Assembly: GCF_041080625.1 (NCBI RefSeq)
Contig: NZ_CP163518.1
Span: 10,905,501-10,969,500, forward strand
DNA: 64,000 bases
Source of the DNA: Streptomyces sp. CG1
Lineage (GTDB): Bacteria; Actinomycetota; Actinomycetes; Streptomycetales; Streptomycetaceae
Reading direction: 5' to 3'
In this document: in pieces, positions 59,634-64,000 of the stretch
How positions within the stretch are numbered: position 1 is the stretch's first letter
Layout of the letters: every line of letters starts with the position of its first letter
The notes under the pieces: generated by a model
Seen by the model: the letters and a program-made list of their open reading frames with translations, nothing else
Told to the model about the DNA's origin: nothing
Databases searched by the model: none
Program-made: the position numbers and the translations under genes

Positions 59634-59749
59634 GCGGTGGCCTTCCAGGCTCGGGCGTTGCTCGGTCGCCAGTGGGGATACCGGCAATCGGCCGCAGTGC
59701 GAACCTCGCACTGCGTGCCCGGCCCGGTATCCGTAACAACGGCAACGAG

Positions 59750-60457
59750 ATGGGCATCGATCCCGGGGAGATCACCGCAGTGAGCAGTCACCAGGCCGAA
59801 CCGGACGCCATCGAACGGGAACGCCTTGTGGCGATGCACGGCCGTCTCGTCGAACGCGAAATTGTTCGCTATCGCACCTGGCACATCGACCGGGCGGACC
59901 TGCGACAGGCCGGCATCCTCGGGCTGCTGATTGCCGCGAGCCGCTTCGATCCCGATCGCGCAGTGCCCTTCGGGGCATACGCGCACACCTGGGTACGCAA
60001 GGAAATCCAGCGGGCCGTCGCCCGCCAGGAGTTCCCCGCCGTCGTACCCACAGACCTCGTCGGCCGCACCGTCGCCGTGCGACGGGCGCTCGACGAGAAC
60101 GCTGACAGCCTGAACCTGGCGGCTGCCGCGCTGGGCATCTCACCAACGACAGTCGCCGCACTCCATCGGCAACTGCGCACCGCACCTGCCGAAGACGATG
60201 AAGATCTGCCCGCACCCGGCTATACCCTGACCGACCCCGAACACGCCGCTATCGCACGGGACTTCACCAGCACGGTTCGGACCGCCCTGACCCGCATCGA
60301 CCCGCGCGAAGCCGAGGCGCTGATTCTGCGCTACGGCCTGGACAACCGACCGGAAAGGTCATTCCGCCAGATCGGCCGTCACCTGGGCATCTCCGACCAC
60401 ACCGCCAGGAAACTCGTCGAACGCGCCCAGGCCCAACTACGCCGCCTCGTCGACTGA
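59750..60457 (+). CDS. Sigma-70 family RNA polymerase sigma factor
   Basis: A 235-residue sigma factor larger than the ECF type. Region 2 reads HIDRADLRQAGILGLLIAAS followed by FDPDRAVPFGAYAHTWVRKE, the core-binding and -10 helices; a region 3-like part is SLNLAAAALGISPTTVAALH; region 4 is LTRIDPREAEALILRYGLDN and SFRQIGRHLGISDHTARKLV. It resembles group 3 (sporulation/FliA-like) sigma factors. ATG at 59750 has a poor SD; the start could be earlier (59672). It lies inside the 58127/60523 repeats as apparent cargo. Confidence 0.85.
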   Translation: MGIDPGEITAVSSHQAEPDAIERERLVAMHGRLVEREIVRYRTWHIDRADLRQAGILGLLIAASRFDPDRAVPFGAYAHTWVRKEIQRAVARQEFPAVVPTDLVGRTVAVRRALDENADSLNLAAAALGISPTTVAALHRQLRTAPAEDDEDLPAPGYTLTDPEHAAIARDFTSTVRTALTRIDPREAEALILRYGLDNRPERSFRQIGRHLGISDHTARKLVERAQAQLRRLVD

Positions 60458-60502
60458 CGCGTCTACGCTGTCCAGCCACGACCGCTCTTGAACTTGACCC
60501 AG

Positions 60503-60523
60503 CCCTTGGAATAGATCATCTAG
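60503..60523 (-). repeat. Inverted repeat, right arm
   Basis: CCCTTGGAATAGATCATCTA plus G, the inverse of 58127-58148 with one base missing. Lies 45 bases after the sigma-factor gene and 30 bases before the IS256 left end. Confidence 0.7.
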
Positions 60524-60552
60524 GCGGCAGCGAGCTGGAGGAGCTCCGGAAC

Positions 60553-61936
60553 GGGGTCTGTCCAATCAACGGCTGATCTTGGTTGTTGAGTCAGTTGCTG
60601 GTGATGGGGGTGAGGCGTCCCTCGAAGGCGATCTGGAAGGCGTTCAACGGTGCCTTCCATCGCATCGTCCAGCGGCGCCGACCCTTGCCGGTCGGATCCA
60701 GTGACATGAGCGCCATGTAGACGCACTTCAACGCGGCGTTCTCCGACGGGAAGTGGCCACGGGCCCGGACGGCTTTGCGGATGCGGGCGTTCACGCTCTC
60801 AATCGCGTTCGTTGAACAGATCACCTTGCGGATCTCGACGTCGAAGGAGAGGAAGGGCACCATCTCGGCCCAGGCGTCGGACCACAGCTTGATCACGGCC
60901 GGATACTTGGTGCCCCACTTCTCCGAGAACTCCAGGAACCGTTCGGTCGCGGCGGCCTCGCTCGGGGCGGTGTAGACGGGCTTGAGATCCTTCGCGACCT
61001 TGTCCCAGTCCTGCCGGGCCGCATAGCGGATGCTGTTCCGAATCAGATGAACTATGCACGTTTGCACCACAGTTCGCGGCCAGACGGTCTCGACCGCGTC
61101 CGGCAGGCCCTTCAATCCGTCACAGACGAGCATGAACACGTCCTCGACGCCACGGTTGCGGAGCTCGGTGAACACACTGAGCCAGTGCTTGGCACCCTCG
61201 CCGCCATCACCTGCCCAGATCCCCAGGATGTCCCGGGTGCCCTCGCCGGTCACAGCCATGGCGATGTAGATCGGCCGGTTGGCGACCTGGCCGTCGCGGA
61301 TCTTCACGTTGATGGCGTCCACGAAGACGACCGGGTAGACGCGATCCAGCGGACGCGACTGCCATTCGGCCATGCCTTCCATCACCTTGTCCGTGATGGT
61401 GGTGATGGTCTGCTTGGACACGTCTGCCCCGTACACCTCGGCCAGATGAGCCGATATCTCCCCATGGGTCAGGCCCTTCGCGGACAGCGACAGCACCATC
61501 TCGTCGACTCCGGTCAGGCGGCGCTGCCGCTTCTTGACGATCTGCGGCTCGAAGGTGCCGGCCACATCCCTCGGCACCTTCACCTCGACCCGGCCGACGT
61601 CGGTCAACACTGTCTTGGTGCGGGTGCCGTTGCGGCTGTTGCCGCTATTCCGGCCCGCCGCGTCGTGCTTGCCATAGCCGACATGGTCGGTGATCTCGCC
61701 CTCCAGGGCGGACTCCAGCACCCGCTTCGTCAGCTGCTGCAGCAGCCCGCCCTCCCCGGTCAGCTGCAGCCCGTCGTTGCGGGCGCGGTCGACCAGCATC
61801 GCGATCAACTGCTCGTCTGACACCGCCTCCGCGGCCGACTCGACGACCGGCTCTTCCACGGCCCCGTGCTCGGTGATGGCCTCGCTCATCAGGCGTCTCC
61901 TTGATCATCGGATCCGCCGTTGATTAGACACTCCCC
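60553..61936 (-). mobile_element. IS256-family insertion sequence, with imperfect terminal repeats
   Basis: The element is 1384 bases with 26-bp imperfect terminal inverted repeats: 60553-60578 (GGGGTCTGTCCAATCAACGG...) and 61911-61936, which pair with four mismatches. It carries one transposase gene on the - strand. The 8 bases outside the ends (TCCGGAAC and GGCATGCC) do not match, so no target duplication is visible. Confidence 0.8.
60591..61889 (-). CDS. IS256-family (Mutator) transposase
   Basis: A 432-residue DDE transposase. The Asp residues are in YPVVFVDAINVKIRDGQV and FMLVCDGLKGLPDAVE, the Glu in the CSTNAIESVNARIRKAVR helix, and the HLIRNSIRYA motif between them is the family mark. 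Full length, so potentially active. Catalyses cut-and-paste or copy-out movement through a circular form. Confidence 0.92.
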   Translation of the reverse strand: MSEAITEHGAVEEPVVESAAEAVSDEQLIAMLVDRARNDGLQLTGEGGLLQQLTKRVLESALEGEITDHVGYGKHDAAGRNSGNSRNGTRTKTVLTDVGRVEVKVPRDVAGTFEPQIVKKRQRRLTGVDEMVLSLSAKGLTHGEISAHLAEVYGADVSKQTITTITDKVMEGMAEWQSRPLDRVYPVVFVDAINVKIRDGQVANRPIYIAMAVTGEGTRDILGIWAGDGGEGAKHWLSVFTELRNRGVEDVFMLVCDGLKGLPDAVETVWPRTVVQTCIVHLIRNSIRYAARQDWDKVAKDLKPVYTAPSEAAATERFLEFSEKWGTKYPAVIKLWSDAWAEMVPFLSFDVEIRKVICSTNAIESVNARIRKAVRARGHFPSENAALKCVYMALMSLDPTGKGRRRWTMRWKAPLNAFQIAFEGRLTPITSN

Positions 61937-62369
61937 GGCATGCCGGTAACGGACAAAGGTCTCTTGAGAGATCCCGGGTCTCTGGCCACCTATCGCTGAT
62001 CGTCGCAGGTGGTTCAGCGGGAGAATACACACTCCTTCACGGGATGCCCACGCCCCGAGGACCGCGTTCCAGCAAGTCAGCGCATTCCGTCGGTTGGCCA
62101 GCACGACGAAGTCTCCGGCGGTTGCCGGGGGGCGAAGGGGCGTCCCTGTAGGGCGGTGCTTGTCGGTGGTGCGGTGCTCGTTGTTGTCGTCCGGGTGGTC
62201 CTGGGTCAGTGGTGGGAGGTGCTGCCGGAGAGCGTTACTGGCTCACCGGTTGGAGCCGCTTCCCGTCTGGCGGGCACCTGAGGTGAAAGTTCGGTCGCTG
62301 CTCCCGCCTTGCGGGACATACTCCTGGTCAGGCTTTTCTTGCAGGTCAGGGCCGTGTGGTGTGGTCTGC
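61937..62369. other. Intergenic region, nothing recognised
   Basis: Upstream of the relaxase fragment. No coding frame with SD; short Gly/Val-rich frames are GC artefacts. The sequence just after the IS256 end may include the relaxase promoter or a transfer origin, but no nick-site motif could be assigned. Confidence 0.3.
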
Positions 62370-62966
62370 ATGACGATGGATATCGCACTGATCACCGCCG
62401 GGCAGATGTACCGCTACTACTTGCGCCAGGTCGTTGTTGGTGACGGCCGGCGCCCGGCTCGCACGCCGCTCGCCAGGGCTCAGGAGGAGGCCGGTGTCCC
62501 GGCCGGACGATGGATGGGCCGCGGACTCGCCGCCCTCGGCCTGGCCGCCGGGGACGTCGTCACCGAGGCACAGCTGCGCAACCTGTTCGGGGAGAAAGGG
62601 CGGCACCCGCACGCGGATCTGATCGAGGCCGACCAGCTGGCTGCGGGCAAGTCACCGAAGGCCGCGTGGAAGGCCGGGGCCCTCGGTCGCCGCGTGAAGG
62701 TTACGGGTGTCGACTTGGTCTTCCGTCCGCAGCCGACGATCTACCTGTTGTGGGCGCTGGGTGATGACGAGACCCGGCGGGTGATCGAGGCCGCGCACGA
62801 GCGGGCGATCGAGAGGGTGCTGGAGTGGATCGAGGACCAGGCGGCGGTGATCCGCTTCGGCAAGGACGGCGTCTATCAGGTCCGGCCGCCCGGCGGCCTG
62901 GTCGCCGCGCGCTTCCGCCACTACGAGGCTCGGTCGGGTGGGACTACGCCGGCGAGGTTCCCCTGA
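62370..62966 (+). pseudogene. MobF (TrwC/TraA) relaxase, N-terminal fragment
   Basis: A 198-residue N-terminal piece of a MobF-type conjugative relaxase: MDIALITAGQMYRYYLRQVV (normally a Tyr-rich start), MGRGLAALGLAAGDVVTEAQ, LRNLFGEKGRHPHADLIE and VIEAAHERAIERVLEWIEDQ ending in RFRHYEARSG. The His-hydrophobe-His triad that binds metal follows this point in intact relaxases (after Phe-x-His-x2-Ser-Arg), but here the frame passes into aldolase sequence and stops. It is therefore inactive. ATG at 62370. Shows that a conjugative element once integrated or recombined here. Confidence 0.75.
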
Positions 62967-63592
62967 TCCTGAAGCTGAACGGGAAGACCGACATCCCCTC
63001 CGACGCCGAGGCCCTCTCCCCGCTGCATGCGTCCGTCGCCGATGCGGTCCGCCTCGGAGCCGACGCGGTGGGCTACACGCTGTATGTCGGCGGCCCCGCC
63101 CAGGAAACCGACTTCCGGCAGCTTCGGCAGGTCCGGGAGGAAGCGCAGCGGTTGGGTATGCCGCTGATCGTGTGGGCGTACCCCCGCGGCGCGGCGATCG
63201 AGGCGAAGGGGGGCAGGGATTCCTTCTATGCCGTCGACTACGCCGCGCGAACGGCCAGCGAACTCGGCGCGGACATGGTCAAGGTGAACTTCCCCCACCC
63301 GGAGAAAGTGTCCGGAGTCAAGGACGCTTACCAGCACGAATTCTCCCCCCAGCAGGCCATCAACGCCGTGGTGCGTTCGGCGAACCGCACCCTGGTGCTG
63401 GTGTCCGGCGGGGAGAAGGCGGGCGACGAGGCCATGCTGGAGAAGGCACGCCAGTCGATGGAGGCAGGTGCCACGGGGCTGATCTTCGGCCGCAACGTCT
63501 GGCAGCGTGAGCACGATGAATCGCTCCGATTTGTGGCCCGGCTCCAGGAGATACTCTCCAAATACCCCTACGCAGGTGTACCCGGCGCCTGA
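62936..63592 (+). pseudogene. Class I fructose-bisphosphate aldolase (DhnA/FbaB type), 5'-truncated
   Basis: About 215 residues of a class I aldolase. It enters at YAGEVPLILKLNGKTDIPSD and keeps the TIM-barrel core: ADAVGYTLYVGGPAQETDF, GMPLIVWAYPRGAAIEAKGG, GADMVKVNFPHPEK (with a Lys that could be the Schiff-base residue) and TLVLVSGGEKAGDEAML with ATGLIFGRNVWQRE. The first third and start codon are missing; the 5' side is fused out of frame to the MobF fragment at about 62936. The rest of the frame is undamaged, so truncation is recent. Confidence 0.8.
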
Positions 63593-64000
63593 GCCCCATG
63601 CAGTGGACGATGTCGCCACTGCGTCGAGAAGAAACCCCTCCAGGAGGAGGTCCTGAACCCCGAGGTGACCCAAGACTCTGTCTACAGCTGACGCAGCGGG
63701 ATCGGGCGTGCTTCCGAACTCGGCCGAGAGTGCTTCGTGCCATTCTGAAGTCGGCGTTGTGTGAGCGTGGGCGTGCCCGGCTACGTCTCCACGGGTGCGC
63801 CCTCCTACGTTCTCGCTCCAGTCGGCCTGCCCCTCGTCCGGGCTGACTGCCCATTCCATACGTTGGCGCCTTGGTGCAGTCCGGTGTGCGTTGCGGATGC
63901 CCGCGGAGCCGCATAGCAGGCATCACTGCATCGCCCGAGCCACTGGCCTCACCATGGGCGACGAAAGACGAAATGTGCCCCGGCGCAGCGTCGCATTGAA
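63593..64000. other. Window end, nothing recognised
   Basis: No coding frame on either strand is convincing over this stretch; short Arg/Pro-rich frames are artefacts of GC content. Confidence 0.3.

Noticed and set aside
1..64000. CRISPR arrays, rRNA or tRNA genes
   Set aside because: No regularly spaced repeats, tRNA cloverleaf with T-loop consensus or rRNA-like stretch was noticed on either strand; a tRNAscan and CRISPR search would be needed to exclude them fully.

Overview
The window reads as a stretch of a Streptomyces-type actinomycete chromosome arm. Coding DNA is very GC-rich with G/C third positions, GTG and even TTG starts are common, Shine-Dalgarno (SD) sequences are strong, and the families are typical of streptomycetes (ECF sigma factors with membrane partners, NarL-type two-component systems, IMMUNITY-type DUF6009 and DinB-like proteins, GRASP RiPP precursor, GPP34 protein, IS110/IS256/IS630/IS982 elements). 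No rRNA, tRNA or CRISPR array was seen. The density of IS remnants, gene fragments and single-base lesions points to an accessory, decaying region rather than core chromosome.

Layout. 0-6.7 kb: a small orphan gene, a multi-frameshifted zinc-ribbon recombinase, an intact IMP dehydrogenase of the Tritrichomonas-like type, then a junk yard of integrase, TetX-like monooxygenase and TOPRIM-like fragments. 6.7-13.7 kb: three redox/regulator modules built the same way, an enzyme divergent from its regulator (FAD monooxygenase/TetR, F420-type NADP reductase/LysR, SDR plus alpha/beta hydrolase/LysR), each with a palindrome in the shared intergenic region. 13.7-16.3 kb: a methyltransferase fragment, a secreted protein with two signal peptides, IS5-type remnants and a Doc/Fic toxin-antitoxin pair cut by one of them. 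16.9-22.5 kb: a histidine kinase/response regulator pair, a GPP34 protein with a secreted carboxylesterase, and two small secreted proteins. 22.5-26.5 kb: two divergent ECF sigma operons whose partners carry degenerate cell-wall-enzyme folds. 26.5-33.2 kb: IS110, twin crystallin-like secreted proteins, an oxidoreductase/HxlR pair, IS630 copies.

33.5-44.8 kb is the most striking block: six co-directional genes for a phospholipase C-type phosphoesterase, a membrane-anchored NACHT-like NTPase of about 1190 residues, a catalase-like protein (broken), a DUF4267-type membrane protein, an alpha-dioxygenase/cyclooxygenase-type haem peroxidase and a multi-pass patatin lipase. Together they look like a lipid-release and lipid-oxygenation (oxylipin) module with a STAND-type sensor; this role is inference.

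44.8-64 kb: an accessory mosaic with a polysaccharide deacetylase split by an in-frame TGA, a GRASP-type RiPP precursor beside a broken maturase, small integrative-element genes (DUF6009, Spd-like membrane peptide), a DUF642-like protein, a LysR/MFS pair, a small secreted protein, an IS982 transposase with a sigma-factor gene between inverted repeats, an IS256 element, and a truncated MobF relaxase fused out of frame to a truncated class I fructose-bisphosphate aldolase. Several lesions (frameshifts, internal stops, ATG to ACG or ATA) recur along the window; they may be true decay or assembly errors, and the reads would decide.
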